Below, piece by piece: positions 12,893 to 25,325 of a DNA stretch of 64,000 bases. Made by a program: the position numbers and the translations under genes. How positions within the stretch are numbered: position 1 is the stretch's first letter; every line of letters starts with the position of its first letter. This stretch comes from Gerris lacustris (taxonomy: Eukaryota; Arthropoda; Insecta; Hemiptera; Gerridae). The stretch covers positions 1,240,001-1,304,000 of the forward strand of contig OX578283.1 of assembly GCA_951217055.1 (NCBI GenBank). Reading direction: 5' to 3'. The notes below the pieces were generated by a model. It was given only the letters and a program-made list of their open reading frames with translations, was not told where the DNA came from and did not search any database.

Positions 12893-14195
12893 TATCTCAA
12901 AACGTATTATAGATTTGTATTTGGAAGTTGTAGAGGAGCTAATGACTAATGGTTAAGCACCTCAAAAAAAAAAATAAAAAAAAAAAATAAAAAATAAATT
13001 ACAAAAACCGAGATTTCAATGGACTTATCCATTTTAAGTGGTTTTAAGACGATTTAAGTGGTTTTTAGATGAATGTCTGTTTGTCTGTGTCACACATAAC
13101 TCCCACAGTTTTTAGCCCAGAGAGTTGAAACTTGGTACAGAAATCAGTCCTTACCTGTAGTTGTGTTAAATTGTGCCACCTGGAAAATCGTATATTTGTG
13201 ACAACCAATAACCCAGTTTTCTGAGTCAAACAAATTTATATTCAATAAAGCTTATCAGAGGGGACACCACAAATTGAGAAATAGATTTTTATATTTTTTT
13301 CCTATTTATTGTGTCAGCATGTAAAAATAAGTTAAAATTATAAAAGATAAAGGATAAAGTTGTTAACAGTGACCTTTATAAAAATTATTGTAAAAACTAT
13401 GTAATGTTTATTATATTGAAATAAATTCTCTTCTATCTATCTAAAAATTATAAAAATCTAAAAAATTTCATATGCACTGAAATTATATTTCTTATTGAAA
13501 TATAATCATATTGCCCTAATAATATTTCTTTATAGGACAAACTTTTCCACTGAATTACGTTTTAACATCTGTTTCCATTTATAATACTTCAACTTTTGAA
13601 CTTTGATACTTTAACGCTGATTAATTTCGTAACTATTTCCCCGATTGAGCTTAAATTCGCACCAATAATTTGGTCAACAATTATATCACTAAAATGTCTT
13701 CTATATTTCAACTTGATACGTGCTGCCATTTTGGAATTATTTGGTAAGGGAAAGTTGCGAGAATGATGGCATCCATGGCAAATGGATCAAATGTAACAAG
13801 AGTTGGGAAGACATGGTTAGGCAACCATCACTTCACTTATGTGTAGAGGGTTTAGTTGCCTAAGTATCGCTCCAGTATTGGATAAATACAAGGCTCCTCG
13901 GGTTGTTCAAAGCAACCTACTTTATTGTCTATGCCTTCGGGCGTAAGCCCCCTAAATTTAAAAAATAAAACTCGTCTGAAATTTAGGAGTTAATTAAAAA
14001 TAATGTATAGATAAGTGAGTGTTAATATAAAATATTACATCTTCTCCATTTTTAGGGCCTAACAAAGCTAAAAGAGACAGCACTACTTACCTACCTAACT
14101 TCCTTCCTCGAGATTCTAGTATTTATGGTAGTATTTCACTGTAGCAGGAAAAATTCTTTGCTTGCAAAATAATATAATGTACCTAATAATAATAT
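12893..14195. other. AT-rich stretch, transposon-like debris only
   Basis: A-rich run at about 12965-13000, followed by sequence with the GTCTGTTTGTCTGTGT character common to insect repeats. No gene recognised. Confidence 0.4.
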
Positions 14196-15086
14196 ACAGG
14201 ATGTCCCAGCTTAAGTCTGCCAAAAAGAAGGGACATATAGGGGACCCTAAAAGGAGTCAATAATGTTATATTAACCTATGTCCTTTCGAGCTTCGTTTTC
14301 TGACTAGAGCCATTTTTAAAATGTTGGGCTAAGCTTATTTTTTTTACACTTAAACAAGTGCATCTCGGTAACAAAGAGGAGTAGCGCATTATTATAGGTA
14401 TCGTTGGAAAACTAAAAATATTTGCTAAAAGAAATGTTATTATCCATTTTCATGTATTTTTATTCATTCTAGTTCAAATTTAGCTTAAAATGTCTTTTTT
14501 TTTTTTAAAAAAATCGAAAATAAAACCAAACATTTTGACGGCCCATACTGCTTAAACTAGAAAGTTTTTGAATTGTCCAGGCAATGGAAAAACTTATTTG
14601 TTTAGTTACCTTTTCATGGATACCCATATGATTATATGTTAAATAGGAAATTTTTTTACGTTATAAGCACATTTATTGAAAAAAACTAATGTAAATGTGA
14701 GGAAAACTTACTTTTTCCTTAATATCTCCTCTTTACGCACTATGGGCCGTCAAAAAGTTTTGTTTTATTTTCGATTTTTTAAAAAAAGACATTTTGAGCT
14801 AAATTTGAACCAGAATGAATAAAAATACATGAAAATGGATAGTAACATTTCTTTTAGCAAATATTTTTAGGTTTCCAACGATACCTAAAATTATGAGCTA
14901 TTCCACTTTGTTCTCGAGATACACTTGTTTAAGTGCAATAAATTAAGCTTAGCCCAAAATTTTAAAAATTGGCTCTAGTCAGAAAACGAAGCCCGAAAGG
15001 ACATAGGTCAATATAACATTTTTGACTCTTTTTGGGGTCCCCTATATGCCCCTTCTTTTTGGCAGACTTAAGTTGGGACACCCTGT
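14196..15086. mobile_element. Foldback MITE with ~400-bp arms
   Basis: Ends ACAGGATGTCCCAGCTTAAG and CTTAAGTTGGGACACCCTGT. Inward, CAAAAAGAAGGG, AGGACATAGG / CCTATGTCCT, TTTTGACGGCCCAT and other blocks recur inverted to near the centre. Flanked by ATAATAT on both sides; a TA target site is the alternative reading. No coding sequence. Confidence 0.88.
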
Positions 15087-15130
15087 ATAATATGTAATAA
15101 TAATATAATGTATTATTATTAAAACCAATG

Positions 15131-15712
15131 TCCCTATGGCACGTTATAGCGTCTGGAGCCCGAGAGTGGAATCCGAAATAAACGACCGATAACTTGAGTA
15201 AAAGTTGACCGATTTAGTTGAAATTTGGTAGACATGTTCATTTTACCAATGCCCAGGATGAGTTCGTTGGACAACGTTATCCGCCTAAGCGTTCACCCGC
15301 AACGCTCGGGTAAACGTAAGCTTCAAACGTAAAATTGGAAATTCAGAACAGAAAAAGATTCTATCATCATCTATTCGATGAGACAAACAACATTTGTAAA
15401 TAATTTATTTAAGTAAAACCAACACCGACACCGCTAACGTAACTATTTTAATAAAACTTCATACACATCGTCTAAAGTACAATTAAACCCAGGCACGTAA
15501 AATTTCACCTTGATACACGCTGACGTTATTGTGTAGTGAAGTGATAAAGTTTATAATATTTTAAATGGAGTAGGCTAGGGCGTGAGGGTTAGAAAATGGT
15601 CCTGTTTAGACTATTCGGCTCTTTACTACAATCGTCCTCTTTAACTATCAACTCATTATGATTAACTATTTTCACGATAAAATTTGTATTGCAAGATTCC
15701 CGCTTCAATGTT
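15131..15712 (+). repeat. Dispersed repeat 'C' copy
   Basis: CGATAACTTGAGTAAAAGTT and flanks; matches 52135-52680 over almost the whole length. Confidence 0.75.
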
Positions 15713-15985
15713 AAAAAATTCCAGTCATGCACCATGACTTAATGAGCGAATTTTCAAAGAAATCTGCGTATTACTGGCTTATGATAATGTAGGAAAATTT
15801 TGGTTTAGAATTTAGATGGGTGAAAAAAAAATAAAAAAAATTGGTACACAGGGGTACGGAGTACAAAAGTCAAAAAAGTATAAACCCTTCAAGATGCATG
15901 TCGTTGGAAAGCTCTTTAAGAGTGCAGTAATTGTTGTTATGTACACTTTTGTCATATTTTCATTATAAGAGTAAAATGGTAATAA
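15713..15985 (+). repeat. Dispersed repeat 'F' copy (+)
   Basis: Shares TGACTTAATGAGCGAA, ACACAGGGGTACGGAGTAC and TCGTTGGAAAGCTCTTTAAG with an inverted copy at 18570-18850 and partly with 26584-26720. Confidence 0.8.
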
Positions 15986-16164
15986 CATGTTTTTATGCTA
16001 TTTTTAAACCTAAATGGTCAAAATTTGACCTCTAAATGGACTCTGAAAATTCTGGTCTAAAACGGATTTCCATAGAGAAAATTTCAATGTCCTTTGTTTT
16101 GCCTACGGACCCTAAAAATAATAAACATATAGGTACATCATTTAAACGACAATTTGTAGTTTTT

Positions 16165-16760
16165 TTTACTACGTTTTTATTAGCTTGCTTTCTTGTTTGT
16201 TTATCCGGTACAAATCTGGCAATCTATATCTAAGTAACTTCCCGAATAGCTAGACATTTGAAACTTTTAGCATAGCTCAGAACACGATGACAATGTATTA
16301 TTTTAATACTTTTAGCCATTTTTCAGCAGAATTTAATTGGTTTTCAGCAAATTTTGCTGTACGGAAAGTTAGTTCGGAAAAAATCCGCAAGTTATTTTAT
16401 TTATTTTGCCATGTCCCATATTTACGCAAAATCTTCATTTTGACGGGTTTCAAATTTGTGATAGATAAACATTGAATGACAGCAAAACAGGAAATATATC
16501 GATTATATTATTTATATTATTTCAAATATATCGATGGCACGGTTTAGATTTGGTGTTGGGGAGATCCGTTGTACAAAGATTTGACCTTTTATAGGTTTAA
16601 GATCAGCTCTCTAGATGGTTGTCATTTATGTGAAGTAAATCAATTCGGAACTATTTTTTTTTTTTTTCACTAACATTATATATTATATAACAATAACAAT
16701 CATATTATCGACATTACACAGAAAATTTCTCATAAATTCATTTTTATTCATTACACACGA
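16165..16760 (+). repeat. Dispersed repeat 'E', copy 2
   Basis: Direct repeat of 9160-9735, about 7 kb away. Confidence 0.75.
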
Positions 16761-17690
16761 TTCAACAGATATAAAAAGTTATTTTTATCTTGAAATTATT
16801 TCTTTTTAAGTGTGAACTAATTATCTTAATAATGTGTTATGAGAAACCCAGTTTTGTGGTTGTTTTAGAATCGAGTCGATTTGCAATAACGAAGGGAGTT
16901 ATGTTTTGATAAACGCTGTGGTGTGTACTGGCGTCACTTGATGTGCTCTCACATTGTAATCACATAATTACATGTTATCTTCATTAGATTAGCAGGATTA
17001 GTAAGGAACATTAATAATCCTTACAGAGGATTATCAAATGAGAACATTGCAATAAAATATTGAAATGCGAGAAAACAATTGACATAGCAAACAGTTAACA
17101 ATTAAGATAAAAACGTTTTTACAAAGCCCAGTGTAGAAATACAAAACAAAGAAAGAAACAGACGTTCAAACAAATATAGTCTTAATGCCTCTACTAACGA
17201 CTAAACGGTGAAACAAATACACAGGGCACATGCCCCTACTACTGTGGAGGGGGCAGTTTGCAATGATAATGCTGATAAATGCAATATTATTAATAGTGTT
17301 ATCAGTAATCAAAGTGGAATTCACTAAAGCTGAGGTTATCGTTTCGAATTAATTGTATAACTTGCAATAAGTCAAACGTATTTCGTAATGGAGTGCATTT
17401 CTTACGCTTTAGTGGATTTATTTCAAATTAATTGTTGTAATATTAAGTGCAGATAATGTGTGTCCAGACGAATTTAGTTTAGTTAAAACAAGGTATGTAT
17501 ACATTCTAACCGAATTTTGCACTAACAATAAATATAAATTCAATGTTTATGTGCCTACTTTACCTATTTAAGTAATCCCACACAAATTTCACATCATTTG
17601 CCTTACCAAACATGTTTATTGATATTGTTAGCGAATTTTTCAAGAAAATTAAGCTATTGAATGGCTTCAAAATTTTTGTAATGCGAATTT
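16761..17690. other. AT-rich stretch, nothing recognised
   Basis: No gene, RNA or clear repeat seen. Confidence 0.4.
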
Positions 17691-17760
17691 TTGAAAATTT
17701 TCTCCATGGAAATCCGTTTTAGACCATCCTGGATCGATTCCTCAAATTTTACATTTTTTT

Positions 17761-17858
17761 TATGTATGTATGTATGTATACATATGTATATATGTATGTA
17801 TATATGTATGTCTGTATATATGTATGCATATATGTATGTATATATTTATGTATATATT
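17761..17858. repeat. (TATG)n-type microsatellite
   Basis: Alternating TATGTATG and ATATATG words just left of the element at 17859. Confidence 0.9.
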
Positions 17859-18371
17859 ACTACGTTCACACATCGTTTTGGAAACGGTTTTGAAAACGAT
17901 CCGCTAGTTCAAAACGCTGTACGAACGGAGATCGACGGATCGTATCGGGTTAGATCCGCTCCACCAAAAATACGTGATCGGAACGGGGGATCGAAATTCA
18001 AAACGCTCGTATGAACAGGTCGTGGAGGGGATCGAGATATCAGGTTATTTTACTCTTATCCACTTGTTAAGTTCTTGAAGCTTTTAAGTTTTTGTGAGCT
18101 TCCGTTTCTTTTTTTTAAACTGCAAAAACGTTTTTAAACAAAAGTTAATACTATATAAAGAACCTGTAAAAACTTTTAATAACTTGTAAATAAAATGTAA
18201 AAATTCGCGGACATTTTAGGTAACAAGAAAGAAGGTTTTACTCGTGACGTCACCGTTACGAGATTTTGAAAACAAATATTTCGATCACCTGTATTTTTTG
18301 TTGTGTGAACGGGAATCGTTTTGAAAACGAATTGGATCCGAAACGCTTTCAAAACGATGTGTGAACGTAGT
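17859..18371. mobile_element. TIR element with ACTACGTTCACAC ends
   Basis: Ends ACTACGTTCACACATCGTTT and AAACGATGTGTGAACGTAGT are perfect inverted copies, and several internal AAAACGATCC-like words repeat. It is flanked by TATAT-rich DNA, so the target duplication is unclear. 513 bp, no transposase. Confidence 0.85.
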
Positions 18372-18569
18372 ATATATATACGTGTCACTCCAGACGATAT
18401 CTCACGCTAGGATGCACTTAAAAAATCCAAACAAATTTTAAAATTTCAACAATATCAAAAGAAAGGATGAGTTCGTTGGCCAACATTTTTGGAGTCCATT
18501 AAGGGGTAAAATGTTTACGATTAAGGGTCAAAAATAGAATAAAAACGAGTTTTTCCCATTTTACCCCCC

Positions 18570-18850
18570 CCCCCCCCTCTTATACTAAAATTTGACAAAA
18601 GTGTACATAACAATAATTACTGTACCTACTCTTAAATAGCTTTCCAACGACATTCATCTTTAAGGGTATATACTATTTTGACTTTTGTACCCCGCACCCC
18701 TGTGTACCAAATTTTATTTTTTCACCCGTCCAAATTTATAACCAATATTTTTATATGTTATCATAAGCCAATAATACGCAGATTTATTTAAAACTTCGCT
18801 CATTAAGTCATGGTGCATGACAGGATTTTTTTTATTTTGTCGACTGTACT
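18570..18850 (-). repeat. Dispersed repeat 'F' copy (-)
   Basis: Inverted copy of 15713-15985, beginning with a run of C. Confidence 0.8.
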
Positions 18851-18859
18851 CTTTATAAA

Positions 18860-19013
18860 TATGTGACTTAACATCTTTACTCATTATAACTATGTGGCTT
18901 AACATCTTTACTCATTATAACTATGTGGCTTAACATCTTTACTCATTATAACTATGTGGCTTAACATCTTTACTCATTATAACTATGTGGCTTAACATCT
19001 TTACTCATTATTG
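18860..19013 (+). repeat. 31-bp tandem repeat x 5
   Basis: Unit contains TATGTGGCTTAACATCTTTA then CTCATTATAAC; the last unit is slightly short. Confidence 0.95.
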
Positions 19014-19577
19014 CATTTCCAAGTCGAGAGACGACACTCTCTTGGTTACCACGTATCATATGTCGTATCGATATGTATCATATGTCGTATCGATGTCGTG
19101 TCGGAGAGACGTTATACTGTAAAGTGGAACGAGTCTCGACCTTGCAGAATAATCTAAGTCTTGTAATCAATTAGTATTGAGACTAATGTGTGGCGCTGTC
19201 AAACAGCCGTCCCACAATTAACAATCTCGCCACTGCGTCGTCTTCACTGGCAGTTCTGTCTCCTCCCAGATTCATTTTCACCACAAAATAATTATCCGTG
19301 GTGTTGTAGCAGCAGTACTGTTATAGAGTGTTGCTTCCTCTTGGTAACTCTCCGCCACTGTAAGCATGTCATCCTCACACAGTTAAAGGTAAATATTGAT
19401 TTTGCTTCCGAGCTTACCGAAGGTAACGGAAGCATTGTGTTCACTTTCGTGAACGAAAAACTTTTATGTCTCCGATTTTAAAAATTCCAAGACAGAAATC
19501 CGTTTCAGACATCAGGGAACATTTTTGGTCTCGTGTCTGTCTGTCTGTCGGTCTGTGTGTCCGCGAATTATGAAACG

Positions 19578-19840
19578 TGTGACGATAACTTGAGTAAATG
19601 TCGACCGATTTTGATGAAATTTGGTAGACATGTTCATTTTACCAATGCCTAGGACAAGTGCGTTGGAAAACGTTATCCGTCCAAGCGTTCACGAGCAACG
19701 CTCTCGTAAACGTGAACTTCAAATTTAAAATTAGAATTTTAGGTCAGGTAAAGAATCTAACTTCATCTATTCAATGAGACAAACATTTTTCATAAATACA
19801 ATTTTTTAATAAAACCAACAGCGACACCGCTATGAAGTGT
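19578..19840 (+). repeat. Dispersed repeat 'C', partial copy
   Basis: Same CGATAACTTGAGTAAATGTC start and GTTGGAAAACGTTATCCG block as the 15131 copy. Confidence 0.7.
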
Positions 19841-20889
19841 TAAAGTTTTTACAAAATAAACAGTATAACAATAAAGTAATAAAACAATAATGTTAATGTT
19901 AATATAACAATAAAGTACATGATAGGATGCGAGGAAGCTATGTGCCACACTAATTGGCAGAATTTTATTTTTTAAATTAATGAATTAAATTTTTTATTCG
20001 TTAAATAAATTAGTTTATTTCCTTGGCTTTGTTAAGTCATAATTGTAACCGATTATTATCACGAACGAGGGATTAACTTCTACGCCAGAATTGATTCAGC
20101 TTCCGGTACAGATTTATAGATTATAGATTTATAGAGGTCGATACCACATATAATTCACTCGGTCCGGTTCCAAAATATACATGGTAACGAAGAGGTGGTC
20201 GTCTCTCAACTTGTAAATGTTATGTTAGTTTTTACTTCAAAACAAACTTTAGAAAATCAATTATATTTATTTTTATGACTCCTGATTCTTGCAACTATAC
20301 TCAATACAAACACAAAGTGTAAGTAATGATGACTAATTCAGAATAAAAATCTACTTTTGTAATATTTCAAAATTAATTGCTACTTTTGTTTCAAATAATT
20401 TAGAGCACTAATAAATAATAAAATGCGTTGATTTATGTTCTATATTTGATTTTTTTTTTTTTTTTTTTTTTTTGCTTCCGAGCTTACCGATCAGGGATCA
20501 TTTTTGGTTCCGTGTCTGTCTGTCGATCTGTCGTTCACTTTTTGCGAACCAACATGTCTTAAAAACTATACGTTCAATTTTAATGAAATTTGGGTGGTAG
20601 GTCATGAGTAGCTCGTTGTTGGTCCCATATAAGTTTCAACCCTCTGCGTTCATTTGTTTCTCTTCCACATGCGCACAAACATACATTAATTTACACCTAT
20701 AGCTTCAAAAGTACTTATCTGATTTGTATGAAACTTTTATAGTTTATCAAAAGTACCTCCTAGATAGCTCCAGATTACTTTGAACCGTCTACGCTCTTTA
20801 ACTTAAGCTTAATTGACACTTTAATTCAAGTAAAAATCAAAACAAATTTGACAGAATAAAAAAGGGGAAACAATTAAACAAATTAGACA

Positions 20890-21470
20890 ATATGTAGAAG
20901 CATAAAATCAATTAAGTACGTAATAGAATGCGAGGAAGCTATGTGCCACACCAATTTATTTATTTATTTTATTTATGTTATTTATTTATTTTATTTATTT
21001 TATTTATTTTATTTATTTTATTTATTTTATTTATTTTATTTATTTTATTTATTTTATTTATTTTATTTATTTATTTTATTTATTTTATTTATTTTATTTA
21101 TTTTATTTATTTTATTTATTTTATTTATTTTATTTATTTTATTTATTTTATTTATTTTATTTATTTTATTTATTTTATTTATTTTATTTATTTTATTTAT
21201 TTTATTTATTTTATTTATTTTATTTATTTTATTTATTTTATTTATTTTATTTATTTTATTTATTTTATTTATTTTATTTATTTTATTTATTTTATTTATT
21301 TTATTTATTTTATTTATTTTATTTATTTTATTTATTTTATTTATTTTATTTATTTTATTTATTTTATTTATTTTATTTATTTTATTTATTTTATTTATTT
21401 TATTTATTTTATTTATTTTATTTATTTTATTTATTATAAATTGGCAGTCTATATTTTGGATGTAATGGGA
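20890..21470 (+). repeat. Dispersed repeat 'D' copy, split by the microsatellite
   Basis: GAATGCGAGGAAGCTATGTG and CCACACCAATT left of the array, ATTGGCAGTCTA right of it. Intact versions of this junction occur at about 19921-19965, 23275-23330 and 31878-31935. Confidence 0.75.
20957..21435. repeat. 9-bp microsatellite (ATTTATTTT)n, ~480 bp
   Basis: An almost uninterrupted 9-bp period with one 4-bp slip near 21067. Because 9 is a multiple of 3, three frames stay open on the + strand; these are not genes. It sits inside repeat 'D', splitting its conserved CCAATTGGCAG word. Confidence 0.97.
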
Positions 21471-24007
21471 TTCGAATGTTTATGTAATTGTTTATGTTCT
21501 GCTTTCAACGAATGAATCTTTGGCTAGAGCTACACGATGTAACTGGCCCTGCATCGTCTTTCCCTTCGTATATAAGAAACTTGTTGACAACTAAATCTAA
21601 TATTACGTAAATGTACGTACAATCACATTTGGCAATGTTATTGGTGTTATTCCCAAAGTATAGAACAAGGGAATAATGTTTACGGCGGGAATTGCTTTGG
21701 ACAAACAGAGTCACTATTTGTACAACATTGAATAGTTGTACAAATATAAGGATAATCCGGTCCGCGAAACGCAAGTTAGGTCAAGGTGTTGCGTCTATTT
21801 CTTGATTATACGCCGAGTAACTAAACTAAATGGTAGAATTCTGTATTTTTTTTTTACTTTTGCTATAGGCAGTACTTTTCAGGACTTAAATGGCTTTCAC
21901 ACTGCACGCTAGTCCGAGCAGCAACTAACATATGAATAAGCATGGGACATTTTAAAAAACTTCTGTCTATCGTCTGTGCAGACACCTGGAGCCTAAACTA
22001 CAGGGGCGATTTTGACGAAATTTGAAAAATTATACCCCGCAAGAAAACCGAGGAATGAATTTTAGCTCCAAATTTGGGGACGGTATCGGTAAGCTAGTAT
22101 GCCGATGCGGTAAGATTCTTTACCGAGCGCCTATATCTTACCGATTCGGTACAGATTCTTTACCGCGCGGTAAGGAATTGGTATACCGAGAGTCGGTTAA
22201 ATAAAAATTTAATTATAAAATTAATTTTTTTAAATAAAAAACACTAAAATGCCAATATCTCCCAAACCATTTGTCCGATTGTGCTCAAAAAGTATAGGTA
22301 CAATCTAACATATAGGACTCATATATAGCCCAAAGGAAATTGAAATGAAATATAGCCTAATAAAGTTATCGTCGACAGATCGATTTCGTGCTTAAGTGAC
22401 TGTAGCTCCGAAACGTCATGAGCTAGTTTTTCCGACAAAAGTTCTATAAAATGCCGCAAACCGCATCTCAATACGATATCTTGAAGCGATTTTATAAAGG
22501 TTTAAAGTTCGGAACGTACGTATATACATACATACGTACGCACAGACATATATGTATATGAAACAGATTTTAATGATATCCCCGGGTCCGTAAGACCCCT
22601 CCTTCACAGAGATCTCGGAATCACGTTTTGGAGGGAGTTCTCGGAATCACGTTTTCACCATACTTCCATTTTCATGGAAGTGCAAAATTGTAAAACTTTT
22701 GAATTTATTGTTCTCTTCTGATTTTGGTACAAACAAAGCAGTATTGACATTGTCAATAAGCTAATGCTAATACAAAGAGAGGTAATACATCACTATCGAG
22801 ATCAGCAAAGCATATTATCCGACTGATCTCGGAATTCGAATCAGTCAGGGTAAACTTTTCAACTGATGCAGTGAGAGAAGCCCAAGAATGAAGTAATAGT
22901 GATGAAGTTTAACCTTAAGTTCTTATAAGGACTACGGAAAAAGAAGAAGAAACGCATTTTCGACGAAAAAGGCGAACATAAAATCCATAAACATACTCAG
23001 AGAATAAAATTCCGCAGATTGACAATTTAAATAATCGATGTCGTTGAAAACAGGAAGAATTGTTTTGTTTGGTTTGCTCAATGGAGCTGGCTTTGAAACA
23101 TTAATGGATCTGGAAATGGAGTTAGCAGCTACATAATATAAACAACTACTAGACGATATTATACAAGGACGAGCTCCCAATATGATAACAAACAACATTC
23201 AGGCCCTCGTACCGACACTTCCACACCATCACATCTTATCACCTTAATATACCAAAACAAATAAAAACCATTAAGTACGTGATAGGATGCGAGGAACCTA
23301 AGTGCCACACCAATTGGCAGTCTACTTTTTAATTTTATATTGTTCTTAATTTCTCATATACATAGTGCATGAGGTCTCCTTAATCCAAAACAATGGTTTT
23401 TAGGGTTTCGAGGTCATCCTAGTAACCCTTATGCTTTTGGTAGTTCGTCCGTCCGTCATTCTTACGTCGCATCTTGGATTATATCTCACGACCTACTGAA
23501 GCTAGAGATTCGAAATTTTGTATAAAAGTTAAACTTTTTTTTCCCCAAAAAACAGAAAAACTACTGCGGACTTAAACACTCAAAATTTCTGCGATCAGCG
23601 ATTAATTGCGAATCGATCGCAATATTTTATAATTTTTAAGTTTGGTATACTTTTAAATAAGGTATTGAAATAATTGATATTACAAATACATACCTCGTTT
23701 TCTAAATTGCGGCCATTTTACCCCCGAAAAAATTAAAACAAAACGCAATAAAAAATGCCCCTCCCCCCGCTAGCCCATTAGAAAAGGTCCTAAAAATATG
23801 GCAAAAATACAAAAATATACATCTCTGTGGTCCAATGATGTTTCCGGGAGTTGATAAAAAAAAGTCAAATTTTCGGGGGCTATAACTATGGAGAACCGAA
23901 AAATTTTATTTTTTGAGAATTTGATGTTGAGAATCATTTTAAAGGTATTTGGTTCACAAATGTATATTGCGTTTCTAAAAGTGCATACCTAAGATACTAA
24001 CAGATAA
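21471..24007. other. Repeat debris, no gene recognised
   Basis: Contains a repeat 'A' fragment (about 21958-22082), a repeat 'D' junction (about 23275) and sequence starting TTTTTAGGGTTTCGAGGTC (about 23398), which resembles insect transposon ends. No supported coding region. Confidence 0.4.
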
Positions 24008-24809
24008 GGATGATTCACGCTACACCGAGCCGGGGCCGTGCCGTGCCGGGCACGAGCCCTCCCACCGTGCCCCGTCCGAGACTTCACATACATGCTACAA
24101 CGAGCCGGAGACGAGGCGGGCACGGGCCGGGCTGTCCTCTACTAGGCGACCCGTGTTTATTTTTATATCTAGTGCCTGTGCCTCATGTTTATATTTCAAC
24201 TGTCTGTGTTTAATAGCGAATTTTTTAATGGTTCGTTTTTTCGAGTTTGAGTTATCAGCTATCGCTATTGCGCTTGAAGAGGATGATTCGGGTGCGGGTG
24301 AAATGTTAGGTATGCAGAAAAGCAGAAGGTGGGCGTTCATCCAGCTTGGAAAAAGCGAAATTTTTAAGGAGAATTTTTTACTCTTTATAAAGAATTAGGG
24401 GACGATGAAAGTAAATTTTTTGGCTACTTTAGAATGTCCAAGGAATGTTTTAATGTTTTGCTAAAGAAATTAAAACCTTGCCTTACAAAGAAGATTTCTA
24501 AATTTCAGTAACCTATTTCACCTATTGAACGTTTGAACGAGGGTGGGAGGGCTCGGTCCCGGCACGGCCCGGGCTCGTTGTAGCGTGGATCATCCCTCAA
24601 CGAGGCGGGACCGAGGCGGGGACGGGCCGGGCGCGTGAAAACAATGTATCCCAACGTTTTGCCACCGAGCCTCGGACGAGGCTCGGTCATGACTCGTGTC
24701 GTGCCCGGTGTACTGTGCATTGCTTCATTTAAAATCTATACAACATTTTTTCAACAAGCCTCGTGCCCGGCACGGCACGGCCCCGGCTCGGTGCAGCGTG
24801 AATCATCCT
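24008..24809. mobile_element. PIF/Harbinger-type element, degenerate, with long GC-rich ends
   Basis: Long, very GC-rich inverted ends: GGATGATTCACGCTACACCG at the left and CGGTGCAGCGTGAATCATCC at the right, continuing through CGAGCCGGGGCCGTGCCG and its inverse. TAA/TTA borders fit the 3-bp target site of PIF/Harbinger. A second, internal end (GTTGTAGCGTGGATCATCC, about 24578) suggests a composite. A transposase fragment is inside. Confidence 0.82.
24290..24536 (+). pseudogene. Harbinger nuclease (HARBI1-like) fragment, frameshifted
   Basis: Reads RRWAFIQLGK, then after a frameshift YKELGDDESKFFGYFRMSKE, then an in-frame stop before PISPIERL. The order L-Y-x-E-L-x-x-D-x-x-K-F-x-x-Y-F-R-M-S ... 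(I)SPxERL is the N-terminal signature of Harbinger transposases. The catalytic part is missing. Confidence 0.8.
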
Positions 24810-24976
24810 TAATTTATGCACATCTTGCTTCTCCCAAGTACAACTGTTTCTACATATTTTAGTTTAAAAAACAAATAATAATAATAATGTTCTATCTATG
24901 AATTTTTATGCCCGAATAAATCTTTTTAGTAACTAGCTGGCAAGTAATCGACGGAATTTTTAAAAATATGTCTCTG

Positions 24977-25325
24977 CAGATGGGTGGAGCCGCCTAAACT
25001 ACAGGGCCGATTTTGATACAATTTTGCGTACAAGTTCAGAGAATCATACCCCGATGAAAAATCAAGAAATTAATTTTAGCTCCAAATTTGGGGATGCTAC
25101 CCCTAAAAAACTCTTAAAAAAAGTGAAATTTTTTTTTTCTAAAACAGTTCCGACGACTTTGATTAAAATTCTAAAATGTAGTCTATTTAAATACGAATCT
25201 AACCTTATAAGACGATTTCCCGGGAAAAATCTAGTTCCTGAGAAAATTTAAACGTAGAAGGTGAGAACCCGGGTTCGATTCCCCGCTGAGGAGAAGTTAT
25301 TTTTATGGTTAATTTTTCATAAAAT
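24977..25325 (+). mobile_element. Dispersed repeat 'A', 5'-truncated copy
   Basis: GCCTAAACTACAGGGCCGAT through the T-arm-like GGTTCGATTCC (25272-25282) and the following GAGAAGTTATTTTTATGG. Confidence 0.75.

Noticed and set aside
20928..21515. Three overlapping open frames of 154-195 codons
   Set aside because: They are translations of a 9-bp microsatellite and consist of Phe, Ile, Leu and Tyr repeats only.
21505..21774. 89-codon frame on the - strand
   Set aside because: No recognisable domain; surrounded by repeat debris.
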